The notes: generated by a model not told the origin, from the letters alone. Positions 34,388 to 43,159 are shown, numbered from the stretch's first letter. The stretch: DNA of 59,304 bases from DATNPH01 sp036703315 (GCA_036703315.1 DATNPH010000092.1:1-59304); one strand, 5' to 3'. A program made the numbers and translations.

Positions 34388-35095
34388 ATGATTCTTTTTT
34401 CTGGAGATCCACACGGTGATTTCACACCCGTTATTAGAGCAGTCGAGACTCATTCTCCACAGGCTGTAATTTTGCTGGGTGATTTCGATTTGGAGCGATC
34501 GCTTGAACAGGAACTTTCCGCCATACTGGACAAAACGGAAATTTGGTTCATTCCTGGTAATCATGATGGCGACCATGATCATTGGTATGACAACCTGTTC
34601 AACTCAGGACTTGGCGATCGCAATCTGCATGGTCGTGTCGTTGAGATAGATGGAAAACGAGTTGCTGGTTTAGGGGGTGTATTCCGTCAAAAAATTTGGA
34701 TGCCACCAGCTCAACCGAAATTTCGCACTCAGAACGATTTGTTGTACACCTGCCAGAAAAAAGACCGTTGGCGCAACGGTATCCCACGCAAGCATCATGT
34801 GACTATATTTTGGCAAACCTATAAAACGCTTAGGGGCAAACGGGCAGATATTCTGGTCACCCATGAAGCTCCCTCCTCGCATCGTTATGGGTTCAAAGAA
34901 CTCGATGATTTAGCGCAGGCGCTTGGGGCCAACACAGTATTTCATGGTCATCACCATGAGCACTACAGCAGGACAATTTGCGATCACCAGATCCTCGTTC
35001 ATGGAGTCGGAGAAGCTGGAGTGAGTGACGAGCATGGAAATGTTCTCATTGCGGGTAAGCAGGACGAGCAACGCCAGATTCGGTGGTACCGCTAG
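34388..35095 (+). CDS. calcineurin-like metallophosphoesterase
   Basis: 235 residues with the complete dimetal motif set: GDPHGD (residues 6-11), GDFD, GNHDGDHDHW, HEAPSS and GHHHEHY. This gives two-metal phosphoesterase chemistry on a protein phosphate, nucleotide or nucleic acid; the family does not fix the substrate. An unusual basic segment (KKDRWRNGIPRKHH) lies between the metal-binding halves. The gene stands alone. The C-terminal QIRWYR ends just before a repeat-containing intergenic region. Confidence 0.88.
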   Translation: MILFSGDPHGDFTPVIRAVETHSPQAVILLGDFDLERSLEQELSAILDKTEIWFIPGNHDGDHDHWYDNLFNSGLGDRNLHGRVVEIDGKRVAGLGGVFRQKIWMPPAQPKFRTQNDLLYTCQKKDRWRNGIPRKHHVTIFWQTYKTLRGKRADILVTHEAPSSHRYGFKELDDLAQALGANTVFHGHHHEHYSRTICDHQILVHGVGEAGVSDEHGNVLIAGKQDEQRQIRWYR

Positions 35096-35341
35096 ACTAG
35101 GGAGTGCGGGAAGAGAGTTGTAAAAAGTTTGAATATCTTTTGACTAAGCAAGTTAAAACCCTTACGGGGGCGCTTCCTTGCTGGGAAATGAATTCCCAGC
35201 ACCAGCGCCGTCAAAAGTCAAAAAGGGGAAATGTAATAGTCACAAGACTCTTGGCTGCTGCCTGTATGCTTTCTTAAATGTGGCACAGCTTAATACCGCT
35301 TCTTGGCATGATTGCGGCACCAGTAAAACCAAGACCACGGC

Positions 35342-35362
35342 TATAATAGTACATATGTACTA
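35342..35362 (+). promoter_or_regulatory. TATAAT box overlapped by a LexA-type operator
   Basis: A perfect -10 TATAAT (35342-35347) runs into the 16-bp palindrome TAGTACATATGTACTA (35347-35362). The core AGTACATATGTACT matches the cyanobacterial LexA consensus RGTACNNNDGTWCB exactly. The operator would cover the transcription start, fitting repression. The -35 region is poor (no TTGACA at 16-18 bp). It lies 21 bp before the GTG of the next gene. Confidence 0.7.
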
Positions 35363-35382
35363 CAAGGCGGCTAATAGATGCT

Positions 35383-35979
35383 GTGAAACCCAATAATGAT
35401 CAGCAATTGGCATTGAATAACATGGCTAAATGGTTATCTCAACCAATGGGATTCGGTGAGAAACCAGTGGAACAGCGTATTGTTTATGAAAGTGAAGTTA
35501 GCTGGCCTTGGGAAGAACACCTTGTCAAAGTTTTCCTAATAGCGTACAGGATGAAAAAAGGCTCTGAAGGAATTGGCTTAACTGGTCCTACCACCTGGAG
35601 TTTTGTTGATCTTGACAATTGGAAAGCTTTAGCTTTAGAAGACTTGGTTCGTTGTTATGTTGGTTGGTATATACGAGTTAATTATATTAACTCAAAGGAG
35701 AATTCTCCAGAAAATACTATAGAAAAAGTCAATCAGTTTGTATCTCCGTTAATAAAAAGAGGGATTGCTGATCCAAACTTTTATAAAGTTTCTGACGTGT
35801 TTGAGTTAGGCGAAGACCTGACATACTATGCCATTGAAACAATAAAAGATCTAGAAGCTGTTTATATCATTGGTACGGAAAATGATTATACTTTTTATAA
35901 AAAAGATTTGCCCCAAATGCGGCTTCCACCACTATTTTATTTTCTAGGAAAGACATTTAACCCGTTTAAAAAAGCTTGA
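35383..35979 (+). CDS. hypothetical protein behind a LexA-type operator
   Basis: 198 residues from a GTG; an in-frame ATG at 35422 (MAKWLSQPMGFGE) would give 185. Neither start has a strong ribosome site. The sequence is soluble, aromatic-rich and without signal peptide: SWPWEEHLVKVFLIAYRMKK, GPTTWSFVDLDNW, YVGWYIRVNYINS. I do not recognise a family. Codon use is AT-rich relative to the neighbours. The possible LexA box suggests DNA-damage or redox control. Confidence 0.7.
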   Translation: MKPNNDQQLALNNMAKWLSQPMGFGEKPVEQRIVYESEVSWPWEEHLVKVFLIAYRMKKGSEGIGLTGPTTWSFVDLDNWKALALEDLVRCYVGWYIRVNYINSKENSPENTIEKVNQFVSPLIKRGIADPNFYKVSDVFELGEDLTYYAIETIKDLEAVYIIGTENDYTFYKKDLPQMRLPPLFYFLGKTFNPFKKA

Positions 35980-36056
35980 CAAAAGAAGTCTGAGGTGTAT
36001 TAGCACGGAAGCAGCAACATTAAGTTCATCCCACGCTTAAAAACGTGGGATTTCAA

Positions 36057-36110
36057 GTCAATAGTCATTAGTCATCAGTCATTAGCACGCAAAAACTAAT
36101 GACTATTGAC
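36057..36110. repeat. 15-bp inverted repeat of the GTCATTAG type
   Basis: GTCAATAGTCATTAG at 36057 and CTAATGACTATTGAC at 36096 are perfect complements with a 24-base spacer that holds more TCATTAG units. It belongs to the short tandem repeats common in filamentous cyanobacteria. Confidence 0.75.
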
Positions 36111-36199
36111 GAAGTCAACGCAGCTCCTGGAGGTTCCCTCTAGGAGAACGTTGACTGATAACTAGGGAATTCGGCGACGGCGATTCAGTAGAGCGGCGT

Positions 36200-36219
36200 G
36201 CGGCGAAGTAATTCGCCGC
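36200..36219. terminator. hairpin downstream of mutS
   Basis: GCGGCGAA/TTCGCCGC, perfect 8-bp arms with a 4-base loop, inside a GC-rich block with further GGCG/CGCC pairing. It lies about 105 bp past the mutS stop codon on the minus strand. No T-tract follows on that strand. Confidence 0.4.
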
Positions 36220-36325
36220 TTTAAGCGCCGTCCCAGCCCTACACTTGGCTTGGGCTTCCTCGCCGCTTTTGTGTGAGTAAGGATGAAGTATCAAAAGAAG
36301 AAGTAGAATTTTTTCGTCCTTCATC

Positions 36326-39067
36326 CTATTCGCCAAAAATATCCAGTTGTTCAATTGGTTGCTTCGCTGCTCTAGAGCTGCCTCTGCTATTTTTCTCCTG
36401 AGCTAAGCCTCCTTTACGTAGTCCTACAGCTATTTTGCTGTGCTTCTCAATTTGGCTCATCACTTGCTTTGCCCTCTGAATCACTGATGTTGGTAAACCC
36501 GCTAGCCGCCCTGCTTCAATTCCATAAGAGCGGTCAGCGCCTCCGGGTTGAACTTGGTGTAAAAAGATAATTTGGTCAGGTAGCTCTTTGACCGTCACCT
36601 GATAATTGGCAACATTCGGTAAAAGTGAAGCGAGTTCATTGAGTTCGTGGTAATGAGTGGCAAAGATTGTTCGCGCCTGAATGTCAGTTGCTAGATACTC
36701 TGCTACTGCCCAAGCGATGGAAAGACCATCAAAGGTAGCTGTTCCTCTGCCAATTTCATCAAGGAGAACAAGGGATTTAGGTGTGGCATGGTTGAGGATA
36801 TTCGCCGTCTCGTTCATCTCCACCATGAAGGTTGATTGACCTGTGGCTAAGTCATCAACTGCACCAACACGAGTAAAAATGCGATCGCATATTCCCAACG
36901 TTGCCGACGCCACTGGAACAAAACTCCCTGTTTGCGCCAACAACTGAATTAACCCAACCTGCCGTAAATAACAACTCTTCCCACTCGCATTCGGTCCAGT
37001 CAAGATAATCAAATCCGGTCGGTCAACGTCCTCATTCTTCTCCCCCTTTGTTAAGCAGGGTTGGGAGGGATCTACTGAGTCTCTCCCCAAATACGCCGAA
37101 TTCGGTACAAAAAAACCAGCAGGTAGAGACTGCTCCACCACTGGATGACGCCCGTCAATAATTGTAATCTCCCGACCTTCTACCATAGTGGGGCGGCAGT
37201 ACCCCTGATACACTGCCACCTCTGCCAAACCACACAAAATATCAATTGCTGCAACGGCACGCGATACATTGCGAATCTGTTCAGCTTGTTCGCTAACCTC
37301 CGCTCTTAGCTCAGCAAAAACCTCGTATTCTAAACGATTCAAGTCTTCTCGTGCTGTGAGAATTCGTGCTTCCCGTTCCTTTAACTCAGGAGTAATGTAG
37401 CGCTCCTCATTCGTTAAAGTTTGCTTACGGATATAGTTATCAGGAACTTGGTCTGCCTTACTCCGCGTGATACTGATGTAATAACCGAAGGTTTTGTTAA
37501 AACCTACCTTCAGGGTTGGAATGCCAGAGCGTTCTCTCTCTGTCACTTCCAAATTGGCAATCCACTGCTGATCACCCTCTGCGGTTTTACGCATCTCATC
37601 CAGTTGAGGATTGACACCTGGTCGAATCAAGTTACCCTCAGTAAGATGCAGGGGAGGCGACTCTACCAGATGGGTACGGAGTTTTTGCCCCAATTGTTCG
37701 AGTACTGGTGGAACTTTCTGCAAGGCTCTGAGATAGGGAGAGGAACCATAGGCAGCTACCTCTGCGAGTTCTGGTAATTTTAAAAGGGAATCGGCTAGTG
37801 CCACTAAGTCTCGCGCATTCGCCTTACCTGAACCGGCACGACCGGTCAGCCGTTCCAAGTCATAGATTTGGCGCAATAGCTGCCGTAAGTCTTGGCGTAG
37901 TCCACTATTTTCTACCAATTCCTGAATCGTATCGTGTCGCGCCCGGATGCCTTTAATATCCAAGAGAGGTTGTAAGACCCAACGGCGTAGTGCCCTGCCA
38001 CCCATGGCGGTGTTGGTTCTGTCTATTGCCCAAAGCAGAGAACCGTGAAAGGTGTTGTCCCGAACGGTTGCGGTAATTTCAAGATTGCGGCGGCTCTGAT
38101 AATCGAGAATCAGGTAGTCGGCGAGGGTGTAGGTGCGTAAGCTCTGGAGAGCAACATTATTTTCTTTTTGAGTGTCTTCCAGATATTCCAACAAACCTCC
38201 AGCTGCACGAACACCTAGAGGAAGATGCTCACAGCCCATTCCTTCGAGCGATCGCACTCTAAATTGCTCTAATAATCTCTGTCTGGCTTCCCCTGCGGAA
38301 AAAGGCGATTGGGGACGAAAGGTATAGCAAAACGAGTTTGGCAAATACTCTGGCAGTTGCTCTGATTTCTCCCCAGGTCGCAGCATCTTGCCTAAGTCTG
38401 GTGCATTCATGGGAAGTAGCACCTCTGAGGGTTGCAAGCGCATCAGTTCCTGCGCCAGCAGTTCTAACTCTGTAGATTGAGTGGTAAGAAATTCGCCAGT
38501 AGAGATGTCTGCATAAGCTAAGCCCCAATGATTTCCGGCAATAACTACGGCGGCTAAGAAGTTGTTACGACGGGCAGTGAGCATCCCATCATCCAGTAAC
38601 GTACCAGGGGTGAGAATCCGCGTAATCTCTCGGCGCACCTGACGCCCTTCTTTCGCCGCAATGGCAGCATCTTCGACTTGGTCACAGATGGCGATCGCGA
38701 ATCCTTTTTCCACTAGCATTGTGCAGTAGCGATCCAAGGCATGGTGGGGAACACCCGTCATTGGTACTCGCCCAACCCCTTTCCCTGACTCCTTGCTGGT
38801 TAAAACCAGTTCCAGTTCCTCAGCTAGTGTCCGCGCATCCTGAAAGAAGGTTTCATAAAAGTCCCCTACCCGATACAGCAACATGGCATGGGGATACTGG
38901 TCTTTCATATCAGCAAAATGCTGCATCATCGGCGTCAGCTTGCTGCGATCTACCGTTCGATAGTCAGCATTCTCAGCCGCGACTTGCAATGCCTTCTCTG
39001 TGGCGCGAGTTGGTTTCACTTCGTCGGGTTCAGGATGGGTAGATGCGTCGAGATAGTATCCGCTCAT
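36326..39067 (-). CDS. mutS: DNA mismatch repair protein MutS
   Basis: 913 residues, slightly long for MutS1. The mismatch-reading motif is GDFYETFF (Phe and Glu of F-x-E). Connector, core and clamp domains follow, then the ATPase with Walker A GPNASGKSCYLRQ, DDLATGQSTFMVEM, Walker B VLLDEIGRGTATFDG and TFATHYHEL. It recognises mismatches and recruits MutL. Two additions are visible: a 35-residue N-terminal extension, and a short insertion just before Walker A (DSVDPSQPCLTKGEKNEDV) that is a translated dispersed repeat. The stop codon is followed by repeat-rich DNA. Confidence 0.96.
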   Translation of the reverse strand: MSGYYLDASTHPEPDEVKPTRATEKALQVAAENADYRTVDRSKLTPMMQHFADMKDQYPHAMLLYRVGDFYETFFQDARTLAEELELVLTSKESGKGVGRVPMTGVPHHALDRYCTMLVEKGFAIAICDQVEDAAIAAKEGRQVRREITRILTPGTLLDDGMLTARRNNFLAAVVIAGNHWGLAYADISTGEFLTTQSTELELLAQELMRLQPSEVLLPMNAPDLGKMLRPGEKSEQLPEYLPNSFCYTFRPQSPFSAGEARQRLLEQFRVRSLEGMGCEHLPLGVRAAGGLLEYLEDTQKENNVALQSLRTYTLADYLILDYQSRRNLEITATVRDNTFHGSLLWAIDRTNTAMGGRALRRWVLQPLLDIKGIRARHDTIQELVENSGLRQDLRQLLRQIYDLERLTGRAGSGKANARDLVALADSLLKLPELAEVAAYGSSPYLRALQKVPPVLEQLGQKLRTHLVESPPLHLTEGNLIRPGVNPQLDEMRKTAEGDQQWIANLEVTERERSGIPTLKVGFNKTFGYYISITRSKADQVPDNYIRKQTLTNEERYITPELKEREARILTAREDLNRLEYEVFAELRAEVSEQAEQIRNVSRAVAAIDILCGLAEVAVYQGYCRPTMVEGREITIIDGRHPVVEQSLPAGFFVPNSAYLGRDSVDPSQPCLTKGEKNEDVDRPDLIILTGPNASGKSCYLRQVGLIQLLAQTGSFVPVASATLGICDRIFTRVGAVDDLATGQSTFMVEMNETANILNHATPKSLVLLDEIGRGTATFDGLSIAWAVAEYLATDIQARTIFATHYHELNELASLLPNVANYQVTVKELPDQIIFLHQVQPGGADRSYGIEAGRLAGLPTSVIQRAKQVMSQIEKHSKIAVGLRKGGLAQEKNSRGSSRAAKQPIEQLDIFGE
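37041..37072 (-). repeat. dispersed repeat inserted in frame in mutS
   Basis: On the coding strand the segment reads CCCTCCCAACCCTGCTTAAC then AAAGGGGGAG. It is about 80% alike to the block at 53201-53244 inside the Ser/Thr kinase gene. It encodes PSQPCLTKGE, a stretch absent from usual MutS proteins at this site. Confidence 0.65.
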
Positions 39068-39273
39068 GGACAGTCAGTGATAGACCAGGTTTTTAACGAC
39101 TCTATCGTAAGGTAGTGCTTAGAGTCATTCAAGGATTGTTAGTATAGCGCTCAACACGACTAGAACTAGGGATTTTTTAACGTTTTAGATTTGTTTTAAC
39201 AATACTTTCTCCATATGCCATTGGACAGAGGTTACAAGACTTAGTCAATCCTTAGAATGTAAAGAAATATTAA

Positions 39274-39287
39274 CGAACGAGAGTTCG
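39274..39287. promoter_or_regulatory. palindrome CGAAC-N4-GTTCG upstream of a small gene
   Basis: The 14-mer CGAACGAGAGTTCG lies 42 bp before the ATG of the 50-residue protein and upstream of divergent mutS. It matches the LexA box of Gram-positive bacteria, not the usual cyanobacterial form, so the bound factor is unknown. Confidence 0.4.
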
Positions 39288-39328
39288 ATATCACAAACAG
39301 ACATTAACCACTTAGAGAAGCGAAGACC

Positions 39329-39481
39329 ATGAATTTCAAGGCTTTAACAACGGTAATTTTGTTGCCCTTAACGACAGTTGTATTAAATGTAATGGAATTT
39401 GTAGCAGCTTGTTTTTCCAGCCTATCTACAACTAATTTCGAAGTTGAGCCTATTGAAGCTGAACCTAACTTTTACCGTTAA
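39329..39481 (+). CDS. small membrane protein, function unknown
   Basis: 50 residues (MNFKALTTVILLPLTTVVLN... ending EPNFYR). One hydrophobic segment covers about residues 5-30, followed by an acidic tail (FEVEPIEAEP). AGAGAAG lies 12-18 bases before the ATG. The N-terminal helix could be a signal anchor. I do not recognise a family. Its support is an intact frame, a ribosome site and biased composition; conservation was not checked. Confidence 0.5.
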   Translation: MNFKALTTVILLPLTTVVLNVMEFVAACFSSLSTTNFEVEPIEAEPNFYR

Positions 39482-39809
39482 GTCTAAGAGCAGGTTGCCA
39501 TTTATAACACCTTTGGGTCGTTAATTTGAGGATCTAGAGGCTATTTAACTTAGCTGTTAAATTGACGGAGCATAGCTTTTAGCCTGCGGAGTTAATCGTT
39601 AAGAATCTCCGTCGATTTATCGCCAAGAATGTCAAAAGACAGGAGTGGACATTAAAAAACTCCCCACTGAACTGGAGCAGTGGAGAGATTACAACCGCAT
39701 GGTGTTGTGCCTTCTACTATCTCTTGAGCCAATGCCACTTATGCAGGCACTTGAAAACCGGGAGTGGGGGAAGAGAGATTGTCATTTGTTCGTTGCGAGT
39801 AGTTGCTCA
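39482..39809. other. intergenic stretch before the nudix gene
   Basis: About 330 bp. A frame from 39645 runs on into the antisense of the nudix gene and has no family-like sequence, so I do not call it. CGGAG/CTCCG pairs near 39570-39620 could form a weak stem. Confidence 0.4.
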
Positions 39810-40238
39810 TCAGTGTCTCTCCAGAAAATCCAGCAAAATTTGTTGGTGAGGACGCCCCAACGGTCGCAATTGAGCCGCTATTTGGGAGTAACGCTCACCA
39901 GCTTTGATTTCGTCAGGTGTCACTAAATCCATGTCCCAGCCTTCTTTGAGCACCAGTTGATTCAGTTCCACAGCTAGGGGAACATGGAAAACATGGCGAA
40001 TCACTTCTGAATCCGGATAGCAACCAAAGTTTGACACTATCGGTGGGGTATAACCAATTTCCTCAAACAGTTCCCGCTTAACTGCTTCTTCTGGTGTCTC
40101 ACCTGGCTCAAGGTGACCCCCAAAGAAGCCCCAGCAACCGGGGTGGCGGATGCCAGGAATGTTGTCTCGTAACTGCATGAGAAATCGGTCTTGTGATTGG
40201 ATGATTGCGATCGCAACTTCAACCGACTTACTGTTCAT
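39810..40238 (-). CDS. NUDIX hydrolase
   Basis: 142 residues with a complete nudix box, GHLEPGETPEEAVKRELFEE then IGY, which binds metal and a diphosphate-linked substrate. The preceding PGCWGFFGGHLE and the following segment PDSEVIRHVFHVPL fit a small-molecule pyrophosphatase, for example of nucleotides or nucleotide sugars. It overlaps the preceding lipoprotein gene by four bases (ATGA), so the two are coupled. Confidence 0.93.
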   Translation of the reverse strand: MNSKSVEVAIAIIQSQDRFLMQLRDNIPGIRHPGCWGFFGGHLEPGETPEEAVKRELFEEIGYTPPIVSNFGCYPDSEVIRHVFHVPLAVELNQLVLKEGWDMDLVTPDEIKAGERYSQIAAQLRPLGRPHQQILLDFLERH

Positions 40239-40786
40239 GATTTAGCGTTTCCTTTAGGGGATACAGTTTGCCCAGGTTGTCCTACCCTTCGTTGCAACAC
40301 CTGCTGCTCTTGAACATAGACTTCGCCTAACTCTTGCCCACTGACGCCAATGCTTTGAAATTGCAACTGACCCTTGATCAAGACTTCATCGCCAACATTG
40401 GGAAGGGTTTGCGCCGTCAGCACCCAGATTCCCCCGGTGGCATCTTGGAGTTTATAAGCACCGCTTCCCAAAAATGGTGCACGAGTTGCGACTTGACCTT
40501 GGAGGTAGACCGTAGAGGTGGCATTCTGATTTTGTTGGATATCACTGATTTTTGTGACATTCCCAGCAGCACCAATATTGAACCCACCAATTCCTAGCCC
40601 AGCTGAATGACCACAGCTAGAAAGCCCTCCTCCAAAAAGTAAAAAGCATATCGGTAAAAAGTAAATTATTTTTAATTTTTGCCTTCTGCCTATTGACAAA
40701 TAAAGGCGAGAGGAGTTTGTTTGTGTGTTTCTACGTTGCATTGCCCTGCTTTGTAAGGGAGCCATCGCCTGGGGTTCAATAACCAT
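40235..40786 (-). CDS. lipoprotein with OB-fold-like domain
   Basis: 183 residues. A long basic N-terminus leads to a hydrophobic stretch (IIYFLPICFLLFGGGL) and the lipobox LSSC, so the mature protein is probably a lipoprotein anchored at C58 or nearby. After a Gly-rich linker, residues 75-165 (ISDIQQNQNATSTVYLQGQV, KLQDATGGIWVLT, NVGDEVLIKGQL) have the strand pattern of bacterial OB-fold proteins that bind oligonucleotides or sugars. The exact start is uncertain; the ATG at 40786 has AGGG about 5 bases upstream. Confidence 0.75.
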   Translation of the reverse strand: MVIEPQAMAPLQSRAMQRRNTQTNSSRLYLSIGRRQKLKIIYFLPICFLLFGGGLSSCGHSAGLGIGGFNIGAAGNVTKISDIQQNQNATSTVYLQGQVATRAPFLGSGAYKLQDATGGIWVLTAQTLPNVGDEVLIKGQLQFQSIGVSGQELGEVYVQEQQVLQRRVGQPGQTVSPKGNAKS

Positions 40787-41241
40787 CGTTTCCCTGCTCT
40801 TGCCTCAGATGCTTGCACTTTTGCACACAGTAAATCGTTATTTACCGGAGAGCAAAATCTGCGAAACTGTGTCCGTTTATGGTCTAGCTTAAATAACCCG
40901 CCTTCACATCCGTAGGATTGAGCGGGGCATTGTAATTTCAGTAACCCCCTCCGCACTATCGAGCAACGCCACCTGATAGTATTCAGGTACTAAGCTTAGC
41001 CCACATGATTCGGTAGGAACCTCAAGCCGACTCGTCCAATTTCTAGATCTTCTAATCTTTTAGATCAGTATGTTGGCTAGTAGGATAGATGGTGTTCGTC
41101 AGGCTCTGTTGGGTTAACCCCTATTGCATGACTTGCCATTCCTCTTCTGTGACAACACAGGTTGAGACAGAAAGAAAAAATGGCAAGTTTTGGTGGAATT
41201 AGCAGATACAAAGCCCTAAAGAAAACCCTCGTCCAATCGCG
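40787..41241. other. intergenic between divergent lipoprotein gene and folD
   Basis: About 450 bp with both promoters; no gene, terminator or clear repeat was found. A frame at 40690-40956 on the minus strand has no family-like sequence. Confidence 0.45.
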
Positions 41242-42123
41242 ATGCATTCGACCTCCGCCCAAATACTAGATGGTAAAGCCCTCGCTCAAAGAATTCAGAC
41301 ACAGCTTTCTGAACAGGTGGCTCAACTACTCTCAACAAATAAACGCCCTCCAGGACTAGCCGTCCTGATGGTGGGTGACAACCCAGCTAGCGCTGCCTAT
41401 GTACGGAATAAAGAGCGTGCCTGCGCTCAAGTTGGCATTGCGTCTTTTGGGCGTCATTTCCCAACTAACACCTCCCAGGCAGAACTGGAGCAAACGATTC
41501 AAGCGCTTAATCAAGATGAGCGAGTCGATGGAATTCTGGTTCAGCTGCCCTTGCCTGACCACTTGGATGCTGTTTCATTACTACACCAAATTAATCCGGA
41601 TAAGGACGTTGATGGATTGCACCCCTGTAATCTAGGACGTTTGGTGCGGGGGGAAACGGGATTACGCAGCTGCACACCAATGGGAGTGATGCGCCTGTTG
41701 CGGGAATACCAAATTGACGTGAAAGGTAAACAGGCTGTTGTTGTCGGACGTAGTATTTTGGTGGGTAAACCCATGGCACTGATGCTTCTGGAAGCTGATG
41801 CGACAGTGACAATTGCCCATTCGCGATCGCAAAATCTTCATGACCTTACCCATAGCGCTGATATCCTGATTGTGGCAATCGGACGCGCCCAATTAGTCAC
41901 GGCTGACATGGTCAAGCCCAAAGCTGTGGTAATTGATGTTGGTATGAATCGCGTCACGAACGAGAGTGCTAAATCGCGTCTTGTGGGAGATGTTGATTTT
42001 GACTCGGTTCGCGAGGTTGCACAATTTATCACTCCCGTTCCTGGTGGTGTTGGAGCAATGACTGTTGCCATGTTGTTGCACAATACTGTACTCAGCTATA
42101 CGCGATCGCATTCTACGCACTAG
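41242..42123 (+). CDS. folD: bifunctional methylenetetrahydrofolate dehydrogenase/cyclohydrolase
   Basis: 293 residues. Catalytic Y51-x3-K55 in SAAYVRNKERA, the substrate motif VQLPLPDHLD with DKDVDGLHP, and the NADP-binding segment VVVGRSILVGKPMALMLL. The C-terminal PVPGGVGAMTVAMLLHNT is diagnostic. It interconverts one-carbon units on tetrahydrofolate. The last residues (YTRSHSTH) are encoded by the start of a tandem repeat, so the natural C-terminus has been replaced or extended by repeat sequence. Confidence 0.97.
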   Translation: MHSTSAQILDGKALAQRIQTQLSEQVAQLLSTNKRPPGLAVLMVGDNPASAAYVRNKERACAQVGIASFGRHFPTNTSQAELEQTIQALNQDERVDGILVQLPLPDHLDAVSLLHQINPDKDVDGLHPCNLGRLVRGETGLRSCTPMGVMRLLREYQIDVKGKQAVVVGRSILVGKPMALMLLEADATVTIAHSRSQNLHDLTHSADILIVAIGRAQLVTADMVKPKAVVIDVGMNRVTNESAKSRLVGDVDFDSVREVAQFITPVPGGVGAMTVAMLLHNTVLSYTRSHSTH

Positions 42124-42159
42124 CGTAGCTAATCGCATTTTGTGCACTAGCGAAGCTAA
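42106..42159 (+). repeat. 27-bp tandem repeat, two copies, spanning the folD stop codon
   Basis: Units begin TCGCATTCTACGCACTAGCG and TCGCATTTTGTGCACTAGCG and both end with (T/A)AGCTAA. A third partial unit (TCACATT) follows. The folD stop TAG lies in the first unit. Confidence 0.8.
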
Positions 42160-42229
42160 TCACATTCATAAAGACCCCAACGCTCGTAGAATTGTTAGGA
42201 CAGTGACAAAACGATCAAGGAATTCAGGC

Positions 42230-43159
42230 ATGGTAGCGACCGATGGGCGATCTGCCCCCAAAGGGCAATCCCCTGCTTTTGACTTATCAACTTACTTAAA
42301 AGGGCGGCAGGCTCAAGTTGAAGCGGCACTGGACCGTTCCCTCCCGCTTACCTATCCCGAAAAAATTTACGAGGCAATGCGCTATTCCCTATTAGCCGGG
42401 GGTAAACGCTTGCGTCCGATCCTTTGCCTTGCTACCTGTGAGCTAGTTGGCGGCACAGTTGAGATGGCGATGCCAACCGCCTGCGCTCTGGAAATGATCC
42501 ACACCATGTCATTGATTCATGATGATCTACCGGCAATGGATAACGACGATTACCGCCGGGGCAAATTGACTAACCACAAAGTCTACGGTGAAGACATTGC
42601 CATTCTGGCAGGAGATGGTTTACTGGCTTACGCGTTTGAGTACGTTGCGACTCAAACCCAGGATGTTCCAGCGCAACGGGTGTTGCAGGTACTTGCTCGG
42701 TTGGGTCGGGCAGCAAGTGCCTCGGGATTGGTTGGGGGTCAAGTGGTTGACCTGGAATCGGAAGGGCTCTCAGATGTTCGAGAGGAAACCCTAACTTATA
42801 TTCACACTCACAAAACCGGGGCATTGCTAGAAGCGTGTGTGGTTTGTGGTGGGATTTTGGGCGGGGCAACGGATTGTGATTTGGAGCGACTGTCTCGCTA
42901 TGCCCGCAATATCGGCTTAGCGTTTCAAATTGTCGATGACATCCTGGATATCACCGCTACTCAGGAGGAACTAGGAAAAACAGCGGGTAAAGACCTCCTC
43001 GCGCAAAAGGCGACTTACCCAAGCCTCTGGGGACTTGAGGAATCAAAAGCTAAAGCTCAGCAACTGGTGGATGCTGCTTCATCTGAACTCGAACCCTTTG
43101 GTGACAAGGCTGAGCCGCTGCTGGCGATCGCCAACTTCATTACAACACGCACTCACTAA
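42230..43159 (+). CDS. crtE: geranylgeranyl diphosphate synthase
   Basis: 309 residues from the ATG at 42230 (MVATDGRSAPKGQSPAFDLS), which has AAGGA 10 bases upstream; the longer frame back to 42065 overlaps folD and reads through repeats. GGKRLRP binds diphosphate. The first Asp-rich motif is DDLPAMDNDD, the second DDILD, with GGQVVDL between. The enzyme makes C20 diphosphate for carotenoids, phytol and plastoquinone. folD, crtE and the DUF212 gene lie in the same direction with small gaps. Confidence 0.95.
   Translation: MVATDGRSAPKGQSPAFDLSTYLKGRQAQVEAALDRSLPLTYPEKIYEAMRYSLLAGGKRLRPILCLATCELVGGTVEMAMPTACALEMIHTMSLIHDDLPAMDNDDYRRGKLTNHKVYGEDIAILAGDGLLAYAFEYVATQTQDVPAQRVLQVLARLGRAASASGLVGGQVVDLESEGLSDVREETLTYIHTHKTGALLEACVVCGGILGGATDCDLERLSRYARNIGLAFQIVDDILDITATQEELGKTAGKDLLAQKATYPSLWGLEESKAKAQQLVDAASSELEPFGDKAEPLLAIANFITTRTH

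Noticed and set aside
35349..35360. NtcA site at GTACATATGTAC
   Set aside because: The half-sites are six bases apart, not eight. The LexA-type pattern fits better.
35178..35396. 72-codon frame before the LexA-controlled gene
   Set aside because: It runs through GTCAAAAG repeats and the promoter palindrome and has no coding character.
39645..39926. 93-codon frame on the plus strand
   Set aside because: The second half is antisense to the nudix gene; the first half has no ribosome site or recognisable sequence.
40690..40956. 88-codon minus-strand frame
   Set aside because: It overlaps the lipoprotein start in another frame and shows no family pattern.
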